Assembly: GCF_947254915.1 (NCBI RefSeq)
Contig: NZ_CAMYEZ010000074.1
Location: 1-10,815 of the forward strand
DNA length: 10,815 nt
Reading direction: 5' to 3'
Source: an uncultured Porphyromonas sp.
GTDB taxonomy: Bacteria > Bacteroidota > Bacteroidia > Bacteroidales > Porphyromonadaceae
The notes below the pieces were generated by a model. That model had not been told where the DNA came from and did no database searches. It worked only from the letters and a program-made list of their open reading frames with translations. The position numbers were made by a program, and so were the translations under genes. This document shows positions 1 through 6,076 of the stretch, piece after piece; within the stretch, counting starts at the first letter, position 1; every line of letters starts with the position of its first letter.

Positions 1-27
1 CCTCAAGGGTGTGGGCGGTAAGGTCTA

Positions 28-60
28 GCGTCCGTTGTAGTACAGCAAGACGAGTAACGG
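28..60 (+). repeat. Decayed right half of the GGACGCAC palindromic repeat
   Basis: The stretch starts with GCGTCCGTTGT (28-38) and ends with CGAGTAACGG (51-60). The intact copies on the right side of the window have the same GCGTCCGTTGT, then seven bases, then CGAGACGTGTAAC. Here the spacer is 12 bases and the ACGTG inside the second block is missing, so it looks like a degraded copy lacking its left palindrome arm. Confidence 0.5.
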
Positions 61-91
61 CCTTTACGTGTAATGCGGTCTTTACGTGTAA
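58..91. repeat. 18-base tandem repeat, two copies
   Basis: CGGCCTTTACGTGTAA (58-73) is repeated at 76-91 as CGGTCTTTACGTGTAA, with one mismatch in 16 bases and a period of 18. The TACGTGTAA core resembles the GACGTGTAAC block of the palindromic repeat family, so it may be a local duplication of part of that module. Confidence 0.6.
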
Positions 92-94
92 CCA

Positions 95-123
95 GTGTAG
101 GGACGCACGATCTGTGCGTCCGT
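95..123 (+). repeat. Palindromic hairpin repeat, left copy (plus orientation)
   Basis: Perfect 8-base arms GGACGCAC (101-108) and GTGCGTCC (114-121) surround GATCT. Bases 95-123 are identical to 10684-10712, and 28 of them are also present inverted at 10776-10803. The flanks GTGTAG and GT belong to the repeat. No ORF explains it, and it resembles REP- or MITE-like intergenic palindromes by form. No mobilising gene is visible in the window. Confidence 0.85.
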
Positions 124-156
124 CCTCGTTAAAACCATGGCGCTGTACCCTTTGAT

Positions 157-200
157 ACAACGGACGCCCTCCCGCTAGACACTTCCGTGCGTCCATACAC
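157..200 (-). repeat. Longer-loop palindromic repeat variant, left copy (minus orientation)
   Basis: Read on the minus strand it has arms GGACGC and GCGTCC (positions 194-189 and 167-162), a long interior containing TAGCGGGAGGGCGTCC, then GTTGT. The plus-strand element at 10590-10634 has the same layout, including the shared interior TAGCGGGAGG, so the two are diverged copies of one variant lying in opposite orientation at the two ends of the gene array. It is the first structured element downstream of mutL, and it could affect 3' ends of transcripts; that is inference. Confidence 0.75.
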
Positions 201-204
201 CGGC

Positions 205-243
205 TACACGTCTCATCGTTCGGGGACCGTTACACGTCTCATC
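205..243 (-). repeat. 13-base direct repeat with 26-base period
   Basis: TACACGTCTCATC occurs at 205-217 and again at 231-243. On the minus strand the unit reads GATGAGACGTGTA, which matches the GACGAGACGTGTAACGG block at 10640-10656 next to the right-hand palindrome. It therefore appears to be the companion module of the palindromic repeat, present here twice. Confidence 0.7.
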
Positions 244-292
244 TTTGCATCGTCTACTTATTAAGGGACGACAGATGTGATCTCAAGGAGGG

Positions 293-2233
293 TTAGAACC
301 ACTTGTCGATCTCCTCGGATGTGAGCGAGACCATGATGGAGCGCCCGAGCGGGTCGAACTGCGAATTGGGTGTCAGGAAGAGGTCTGAGATAATCTGACT
401 GGGCTGCGCTGCTCGTGCATGGAGTGTGTGACGCACCAGTTCGCTGGCTTGGCGGAGTGCTTCGCTGGAGAGGAAGAGCTGCGCTAGGATTTCCGCTGGG
501 GGAAGTGTGGTATCCGTATCGTCTTTATCAACCTGATCCAGGTATTCGCCGAGCGTCTTGGTGATCAAGTCAGCGACACCAATGGGGCGGAGTGGCTTGG
601 GGACGGAGGTGATGAGGTAGACGTTTTCGTCTGAGTCTGCGGAGGCTCCTGCTTGCGGGGTGATCTCAAAGCCGATCTGCTGCAAGCTCTCGACCAACTC
701 GTGATGGGTCGGGTAGAGGTCGCTGGGTAGCGACAGTTCCTCGGCAAAGAGTAGTGGCTGTGCTTGGTCAGGCTCCAGTGTGAGCGTAGATATCTGCTGC
801 TCGTAGTAGATGCGTAGTAGCGCACGCTCGATCTGTATGACGGCGAGGCGGTCGCTCATGGTGGTGAAGAGGTAGCGCTCCTGAAAGGTGTAGACCAAGT
901 TGGAGCTGTTGGCCACAGGCTGAGATGTACTAGTGGAGACCGTAAAGAGTGGATCCATCGCTGTGGGGGTTGCCTCAGTGGGATGGCTTTCGGGAAGTGT
1001 TGATTCGCCTCGTCTCTGCTGGAAGTCGTCGATAAAGCTTTCCCAATGAGCGGGCGAGCCACTACTCATTGAGGAGAGCGGGTCGAGGGGCTTCTGGTCG
1101 TCCGTAGAGACAGCTTTAAAGGGGTTGTACTCAGGGTCTATCTGTACGGGCGGTGGCTGAAGTGCGGTGCTACTCTGGCGTGTGGCATCGTAGGCTGGTA
1201 TCTCAATGAGCTGATCGGTGCTAAAGGTGATAGCGGGCATAGCGCTGGTGGTGCTGAGGTGCTCTCGTAGCACTACCATGAGGAGCTTGAAGATGGCCTG
1301 CTCGTCGAGGAACTTGATCTCGGTCTTGGTCGGATGTATATTGACATCGATGCGACTGGGGTCCACCTGAAAGTAGATAAAGTAGTTGGGCTGGCTACCT
1401 GGCGCGACGAGGTCCTCAAAGACGTTCATGACAGCACGGTGGAAGTAGGGGTGCTTCATATAGCGTCCATTGACAAAGAAGAATTGCTGGGCTCCTCTGC
1501 GCTTAGCGTCTCGTGGCAAGGTGATGAAGCCCGAGACATTTGCCAAGGGACCCTGGTACTCGATGGGGATGAGCTGCTTGGAGTAGCTTTTGCCTAGGAG
1601 GTCTACGATACGATGCTGGAGGTCGCTCTTGGGAAGGTTGCGTATGAGCTTGCCCTCGGAGTAGAGTGTGAAGGCGATCTCGGGGTAGACCAGAGCGATC
1701 CGCTCGAACTGGCGGTAGATGTGTCGTAGCTCTGTCTCGGAGCCTTTGAGGAAGCGTCGCCTTGCGGGGACGTTGTAAAAGAGATTCTTCACCGTGATAG
1801 AGGTGCCTATCTCGGCAACGGTGGGTGCGGAGCTGATGACCTCAGAGCCGTTGATCAAGAGCTTGTAGCCTATGTCACTGTCGGCTTGTCGTGTGATCAG
1901 CTCGATCTGAGCTACAGCCACGATGGAGGCAAGAGCCTCGCCTCGGAAACCCATGGATCGGAGCGTGAAGAGGTCATCGACGGAGGATATCTTGCTGGTG
2001 GCGTGTCTCTCGAAGGCCATACGAGCGTCTAGCGGACTCATCCCGACACCGTCATCGATGACGCGCATGAGCTCTTTGCCGGCATCTTGCAACTCAATGG
2101 TTATCTGCGTGGCGTGGGCATCGATGGCGTTTTCGACCAGCTCTTTGAGCATGGAGGCTGGTCGCTGGATCACTTCGCCAGCGGCTATCTGATTGGCTAT
2201 GCTGTCGGGGAGGAGATGTATGATTTCGCTCAT
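293..2233 (-). CDS. mutL: DNA mismatch repair protein MutL
   Basis: MutL is the ATP-dependent mediator of mismatch repair: it couples MutS bound at a mismatch to strand incision and removal. The 646-residue protein has a classic GHKL ATPase half: ELVENAIDA (31-39) with the catalytic glutamate and the Mg-binding asparagine, DDGVGM (60-65), GFRGEAL (95-101) and, later, the IDVNIHPTKTEI segment (295-306) with the conserved lysine. A Pro/Ser/Thr-rich linker (about 330-440) leads to a C-terminal dimerisation domain ending in the family-like EIDKWF. The metal-binding endonuclease motif DQHA(X)2E(X)4E is not seen; the matching helix reads VIQIERALLRIYYE (465-478). The start at 2233 overlaps the stop of the preceding small gene (ATGA), suggesting translational coupling. 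It is the last gene of the array. Function is secure from the N-terminal motifs; whether it has nuclease activity is doubtful. Confidence 0.97.
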   Translation of the reverse strand: MSEIIHLLPDSIANQIAAGEVIQRPASMLKELVENAIDAHATQITIELQDAGKELMRVIDDGVGMSPLDARMAFERHATSKISSVDDLFTLRSMGFRGEALASIVAVAQIELITRQADSDIGYKLLINGSEVISSAPTVAEIGTSITVKNLFYNVPARRRFLKGSETELRHIYRQFERIALVYPEIAFTLYSEGKLIRNLPKSDLQHRIVDLLGKSYSKQLIPIEYQGPLANVSGFITLPRDAKRRGAQQFFFVNGRYMKHPYFHRAVMNVFEDLVAPGSQPNYFIYFQVDPSRIDVNIHPTKTEIKFLDEQAIFKLLMVVLREHLSTTSAMPAITFSTDQLIEIPAYDATRQSSTALQPPPVQIDPEYNPFKAVSTDDQKPLDPLSSMSSGSPAHWESFIDDFQQRRGESTLPESHPTEATPTAMDPLFTVSTSTSQPVANSSNLVYTFQERYLFTTMSDRLAVIQIERALLRIYYEQQISTLTLEPDQAQPLLFAEELSLPSDLYPTHHELVESLQQIGFEITPQAGASADSDENVYLITSVPKPLRPIGVADLITKTLGEYLDQVDKDDTDTTLPPAEILAQLFLSSEALRQASELVRHTLHARAAQPSQIISDLFLTPNSQFDPLGRSIMVSLTSEEIDKWF

Positions 2234-2625
2234 AGGAAGGAGAAGAGGGGTCCCTGTCTATAGTATAGTACCCAGACGATGAAGCCTAAGAGAATGAGCA
2301 TAAGGATGCAGCGTAGGATGATCCCCGAGCGGGCGTAGTTGTCTATCCCTCGGTCTCGTTGCTTCTTAAGATGTCGCGTACCACCGTAGAGGCTCTCGGA
2401 GAGGGTGTCACGAAACTCTTCGCCAGAGCCATAGGTGGACTCTACTTGCTTGCCGTCTTCTTTGCTGGTGCCGTCGCTACTTCCTGCTGTGTCGGAGCCT
2501 TCGGCAGCTTCGAGCTCTCGTCTGATCTGCTCGATGCGTCGCTGGAGTTGCTCCTTCTTAGGATCCCAGTAGATGGGTTGGTGGTGGAAGGTGCGCGGTT
2601 TTCGCGGTCTAAATATGAGTCCCAT
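2230..2625 (-). CDS. Small single-pass membrane protein of unknown function
   Basis: This 131-residue protein has a basic, aromatic N-terminus, KPRTFHHQPIYWDPKKEQL (9-27), followed by a charged helical stretch (RRIEQIRRELEAAEG). A low-complexity acidic/Ser/Gly linker (about 43-72) follows, then one hydrophobic segment at about 101-122, with only YYRQGPLFSFL after the start of its end. I recall similar short proteins beginning with a KPR..F.Y.P..YDP.KE pattern near mutL in other Bacteroidales, which supports it being real, but no function is known to me. Its first 61 codons lie within the 3' end of the OstA-like frame, in a different reading frame, and its TGA overlaps the mutL ATG by four bases. 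A C-terminal anchor with the bulk in the cytoplasm is the simplest topology, with positive residues just before the membrane segment (KKQRDRG). Confidence 0.82.
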   Translation of the reverse strand: MGLIFRPRKPRTFHHQPIYWDPKKEQLQRRIEQIRRELEAAEGSDTAGSSDGTSKEDGKQVESTYGSGEEFRDTLSESLYGGTRHLKKQRDRGIDNYARSGIILRCILMLILLGFIVWVLYYRQGPLFSFL

Positions 2626-4568
2626 GAGTATAGTGGTAAGAGGTGCATGTAGCTCTGTAACGAGTCTGCGAGAGACGGTACGGAGCTGGTGTCGCTCTCT
2701 AGTGGGCGACGAATGTAGACGGGAAGTGGCTCCACGGCTATGGCAGTCGTATCGGGTGATGCCGTATTCTTAGCTTTTGCTGGCTTAGGCTTCTCAATGG
2801 CTTGCTTGTATTCTGTATAGAAGGCTTGCCATGCGGCTAGGCCATCGAAGCCTTTGCTCATCTTGCTGTTTTGCCCCTGCAGTGTGGCGAGCGAGTCGGT
2901 AGAGGCTGGAGGCGCTGTACGGTCGGGGATAACATCTTCGGGTGAGAGCGGACGCTTGTCGCCATGCCACTCGGCACCGCTCATCTGACGCAACTCATCG
3001 GTGAGGTCTTGGATCGGGTGTATCGTCCCCTCGGCCTTGCCATGCCAGAGGATGTGGTCGAGCTTGTCATCGGTAATGTAGACGTCCATCTGCGGGTTCT
3101 TAACCTGAGCCAGAGCGTAGTAGTGCTTCGTTTTCTCCTGTATGAGGTAGTAGCGAGACTCAACGTTGGAGCGGTAGAAAGCGTGGTCAAGGGTTCCCTC
3201 GCGAAAGTATGCTTGGATCGTATCGGCCTTGACACGATCCTGCTTAACGGAGTCAAGCCAGCGAACGCTTGACGCATTAAGCCAGGCGAAGGCGTGGTCG
3301 ATCGTATCGTTGGCTAGATGAGCATAGATGGTGTCGCCCTTGAGCTGGGTCGAGTCGTTCCACAAGATCGGAGAGCCAAAAAGCTTGATGAGCGAGTCTA
3401 GGGAGAAGTAGTGCACCGAGTCCCCGATGGCCTGTATATCCTTGCGGTAAAGGCGTACATCGTGATAGCCCTTGGTGTACTTGACCTCTAGCGAATCGGT
3501 AGCTCCTGGAGGCGGGGGTAGATTGCGCTTGATCCCCTCCATGATCTCGGCAGACATATATAAGGTGTCCTCCTCAGAGTAGTCCATGACGTAGGCTCGT
3601 CCTGTGGCATAGGTGTAGCCGTTGGCCTGATCGAGATAGCCGTAATCGCCGAAGTAGGTGGCCTTGTCCTTTTGGTTGTCTATCACCACGTCGTAGTAGG
3701 CCTGGCAGATCTCTCTTTTCTTGTCGTAGAGTATCGAGTCGCCCGTCATGGTGCCATCGGGATGGGTGACGAGAGAATGGTCGAGGAGGATGCTCTGCTC
3801 GGTGTCGGTATTGTAAAAGCCACGATCCGTCTCTATCGTGACCGAGTCGGTCGTCTCAATGATGGTGGGGCTAACGATACGACAGATCGAGGTCTTTGTA
3901 TTGTAGTGCAGGATGTCGGTGTCGAGGGTGAAGCGGTCGTTCTCTAGGTGTACTTGATTCTGAAAGAGCGCTTCGTCAGAGCCTGTGTTGTACTCCCCGT
4001 AGACAGAGGTAAGCGTATTGACTGAGTCAGCAAGGGTGCCGAAGTTGTCGTAGTAAGCGACCTTTTGATTTCGATCGTAGAAGAGTCTTTCGGTAAAGAG
4101 TGTCGTGACATTCTTGGTCAATATCACATTGTCGTGGAGCTCCGCTAGGGTGGTCATACCATCGTAGGTCATCTCTCCAGCGGTGATTGAGATCGAGTCT
4201 CCCTCTTGTATCCGCACATGCCCGAAAGCGTCAAAGGAGTTGGTCTCTTCGTTGAGATTGGCACTATCGCAAGTCATGATCCAGCTACCGTGCCTGAGGC
4301 GTACATTGCCTGACAAGATGACAACGTCCGGGAGTATAGCCTGATCGTGGCTGAGGATGTCGGCGTGGTCTAGGATGATGAGACGTTTGCCACCCACCAT
4401 CGTAGGGGGAGGCGCTGGATCCTCTGCCGTATGAGGCGAAGTGTGTAGCCATACTGTCCCGCCCCAAAGCGGTAGCCCCACGAAGAGGAGCAGAGCGACT
4501 GCTAGCAACCCGCTGAGGGTGAGTAGTAGTCGCTTTGTCGTGCTTGCTTCGTTAGGCTGATGGGACAT
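2442..4568 (-). CDS. OstA/LptA-like envelope protein with N-terminal membrane anchor
   Basis: The 708-residue product begins with a basic patch and a hydrophobic segment (about 12-36), an uncleaved anchor or long signal sequence, then a Pro-rich spacer. From about 62 to 330 it has repeating short beta-like units typical of OstA (LptA/LptD N-terminal) domains, for example VVILSGNVRLRHG (82-94), FDAFGHVRIQEGDSI (112-126) and LHDNVILTKN (144-153). Further units follow to about 515. The OstA fold binds lipid A acyl chains and helps move lipopolysaccharide across the periplasm; that role is inferred here. After about residue 540 the sequence becomes Pro/Ala/Ser/Thr-rich. Residues about 648-708 are encoded in the region also used, in another frame, by the next gene, and are low complexity (NSSDASSRSDESSKLPKAPT), so the true C-terminus might differ if there is a sequencing frameshift. 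It follows the SurA-like gene by 64 bases, a fitting neighbour for outer-membrane assembly. Confidence 0.87.
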   Translation of the reverse strand: MSHQPNEASTTKRLLLTLSGLLAVALLLFVGLPLWGGTVWLHTSPHTAEDPAPPPTMVGGKRLIILDHADILSHDQAILPDVVILSGNVRLRHGSWIMTCDSANLNEETNSFDAFGHVRIQEGDSISITAGEMTYDGMTTLAELHDNVILTKNVTTLFTERLFYDRNQKVAYYDNFGTLADSVNTLTSVYGEYNTGSDEALFQNQVHLENDRFTLDTDILHYNTKTSICRIVSPTIIETTDSVTIETDRGFYNTDTEQSILLDHSLVTHPDGTMTGDSILYDKKREICQAYYDVVIDNQKDKATYFGDYGYLDQANGYTYATGRAYVMDYSEEDTLYMSAEIMEGIKRNLPPPPGATDSLEVKYTKGYHDVRLYRKDIQAIGDSVHYFSLDSLIKLFGSPILWNDSTQLKGDTIYAHLANDTIDHAFAWLNASSVRWLDSVKQDRVKADTIQAYFREGTLDHAFYRSNVESRYYLIQEKTKHYYALAQVKNPQMDVYITDDKLDHILWHGKAEGTIHPIQDLTDELRQMSGAEWHGDKRPLSPEDVIPDRTAPPASTDSLATLQGQNSKMSKGFDGLAAWQAFYTEYKQAIEKPKPAKAKNTASPDTTAIAVEPLPVYIRRPLESDTSSVPSLADSLQSYMHLLPLYSWDSYLDRENRAPSTTNPSTGILRRSNSSDASSRSDESSKLPKAPTQQEVATAPAKKTASK

Positions 4569-4610
4569 AGACTTTATAATCTAATGGCAGATACAGAGGT
4601 ACTCTATCGT

Positions 4611-4624
4611 CTTCCTAGAGGAAG
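4611..4624 (-). other. Short perfect palindrome between SurA-like and OstA-like genes
   Basis: CTTCCT-AG-AGGAAG forms six-base arms with a two-base centre, effectively a five-base stem with a TAGA-type loop. It begins eight bases beyond the stop of the SurA-like gene on the minus strand. There is no T-tract after it, so it is not a convincing intrinsic terminator; it could be a weak RNA stem at the 3' end, or chance. Confidence 0.3.
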
Positions 4625-4632
4625 CGTAGGTA

Positions 4633-6051
4633 CTACTTCTTAATCCAACCTGGATACTTGAAGTTGCACTGCTGAAAGTCAGGGCTGATGCGTATATAAG
4701 TACTCTTCTGGTGCTGGACGATCCACTTGTCTATCTCCTTCTGCTTCTTATCCTGCAGGGCTAGTTGCTTGATAAGCTGAAAGTCGGTAGCCATATCGGC
4801 TCGGTGCCCCGATATACGCTGCTTGAGCTTGAGAAGCACTACCTGGGTATTGCCATTTGCATCCTGAGAAACGAATGCTGGAGAGACATCGCCCACCTGC
4901 ATCTTGTCTACTTGAGAAGCGTAGTCTTGCTGTAGCTCAGACATTGTAAAGAGCCCTGTCCCATATCGGTCACTCTCCTGATTCTCGTTGAGGAGGAGGC
5001 CATAGTTGTTTTTCGTCTCCTCCACGTTGCTACATAGGATGACGGCATCGTCAAAGGAGGTCTTGCCATTGCGCACCACTACAGCGACAGAGTCCGCCTT
5101 GTTGACGGCTTGCTGTAGTTTGTCAGGTGCAATGCTGGGCTTGAGGAGTATGTGGCGGAAGTTGATCGTGTTGTCACGCTTCTCAATCAGCTGTACGATA
5201 TGGTAGCCCGTAGCGGTACGTATGATGGGTGATACCTGCTTGGTGTCAGACAGTGCGAAGACAACCTGTGCGAACTCAGGCTCTAGCGAACTACGAGCCA
5301 CGAAGCCATACTCGCCACCACGTACAGATGTGCGGGAGTCCTGCGAGTAGAGTCGTGCGATCGTAGAGAAGTCACGTCGCCCAGCCAGGATGTCCTCGGA
5401 GTAGCCTCTGAGTTGCTCTTTGATCTTGTCAATAGCTGCTAGTTCTATCTCTGGGGTGATCCTAAGCACTTGCACCTCAACAGCATCTGGTATGTAAGGC
5501 AAGCTATCTTGTGGTATCTGAGCGTAGTACGAGCGAATCTCTGATGGCGTGACCGTGACTCCCTGGATGATCTTCTGCTGCATCTGTCGGACAATCTCAT
5601 TATTGACCGCCATGGTGCGCTGTTGCTCACGAATGCTTGAGTAGGGACGATTGAAGTACTCCTCGAGACGCTCACGAGAGCCGACTTGCTGTACGAGGCT
5701 CTCCATAAAGTTGTCTACAAATCGGTCTACCTTAGTATTATCTACCGAGATACTATCGATCTTAGCTTGGTTGAGGAAGAGCATCTGAACCGCTAGTTGC
5801 TCCGTCAGGTAGCAGTCGGGGTTTCCCTCGAGGTGCATCCCCTGAGAGCGCATATAGAGCTTTTGATTCTCTATCTCAGACTTGAGTATGGGCTCATCGC
5901 CTACGGTCCATATGACCTCATCAACGACAGATCCTCTAGAAGCTTTGTGCTGAGGAGTCTGTGCCGTCAGAGAGAAGCTCGCCAGTAGCGACAAGAGGAT
6001 GACTGGCATCCCCCAGCGTACGTGTGATATAGATAATCTATAGATAGACAT
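4633..6051 (-). CDS. SurA-like periplasmic peptidyl-prolyl isomerase with two parvulin domains
   Basis: This chaperone/foldase is predicted to act on unfolded outer-membrane proteins in the periplasm. From ATG at 6051 the product is 472 residues. It starts with a signal peptide whose hydrophobic core is about 15-28 (MPVILLSLLASFSLTA), cleavage likely near Ala30-Gln31. A SurA-type N-terminal helical region (about 44-180) follows, with VDEVIWTVGDEPILKSEIE. Parvulin domain 1 is at about 190-290, with the hallmark GGEYGFVARSSLEPEF (245-260) and TGYHIVQLIEKR. Parvulin domain 2, about 297-410, starts FRHILLKP and is more diverged. The frame is open upstream to 6159, but the longer start would put 36 polar residues ahead of the signal peptide and overlap recQ, so 6051 is preferred; Met15 (6009) is another possibility. 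It lies 25 bases after recQ and 64 before the OstA-like gene. Confidence 0.9.
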   Translation of the reverse strand: MSIYRLSISHVRWGMPVILLSLLASFSLTAQTPQHKASRGSVVDEVIWTVGDEPILKSEIENQKLYMRSQGMHLEGNPDCYLTEQLAVQMLFLNQAKIDSISVDNTKVDRFVDNFMESLVQQVGSRERLEEYFNRPYSSIREQQRTMAVNNEIVRQMQQKIIQGVTVTPSEIRSYYAQIPQDSLPYIPDAVEVQVLRITPEIELAAIDKIKEQLRGYSEDILAGRRDFSTIARLYSQDSRTSVRGGEYGFVARSSLEPEFAQVVFALSDTKQVSPIIRTATGYHIVQLIEKRDNTINFRHILLKPSIAPDKLQQAVNKADSVAVVVRNGKTSFDDAVILCSNVEETKNNYGLLLNENQESDRYGTGLFTMSELQQDYASQVDKMQVGDVSPAFVSQDANGNTQVVLLKLKQRISGHRADMATDFQLIKQLALQDKKQKEIDKWIVQHQKSTYIRISPDFQQCNFKYPGWIKK

Positions 6052-6076
6052 AAGAGTTGTATTGCTAATGTGGTCT

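Larger units (their letters stand above)
1..292. other. Non-coding repeat-rich region downstream of mutL
   Basis: No convincing gene is present in this stretch, which lies beyond the 3' end of the minus-strand gene array and is cut by the window edge. Most of it consists of short repeats and palindromes described separately: a decayed repeat module at 28-60, an 18-base tandem repeat at 58-91, a hairpin at 95-123, an inverted longer-loop hairpin at 157-200, and a 26-base-period repeat at 205-243. I see no stem followed by a T-tract immediately after the mutL stop on the minus strand. If there is a terminator here, the inverted hairpin at 157-200 is the nearest candidate, but that is speculation. 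Confidence 0.7.

Noticed and set aside
95..243. CRISPR array or integron-type attachment sites at the left edge
   Set aside because: Units differ in orientation, spacing and length, with no regular spacers, no cas genes and no integrase, so palindromic intergenic repeats are the better explanation.
278..292. CCTCCTT on the minus strand just past the mutL stop, resembling the 3' end of 16S rRNA
   Set aside because: Only seven bases match and no other rRNA sequence is nearby; chance.
1334..2192. Plus-strand open frames opposite mutL (for example 1334-1597 and 1923-2192)
   Set aside because: They lie antisense to strongly conserved MutL motifs, and their products resemble nothing; they are shadows of the real frame.
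3672..3947. Plus-strand open frame opposite the OstA-like gene
   Set aside because: It is antisense to the beta-repeat region of a well-supported gene, with no start signal or recognisable product.
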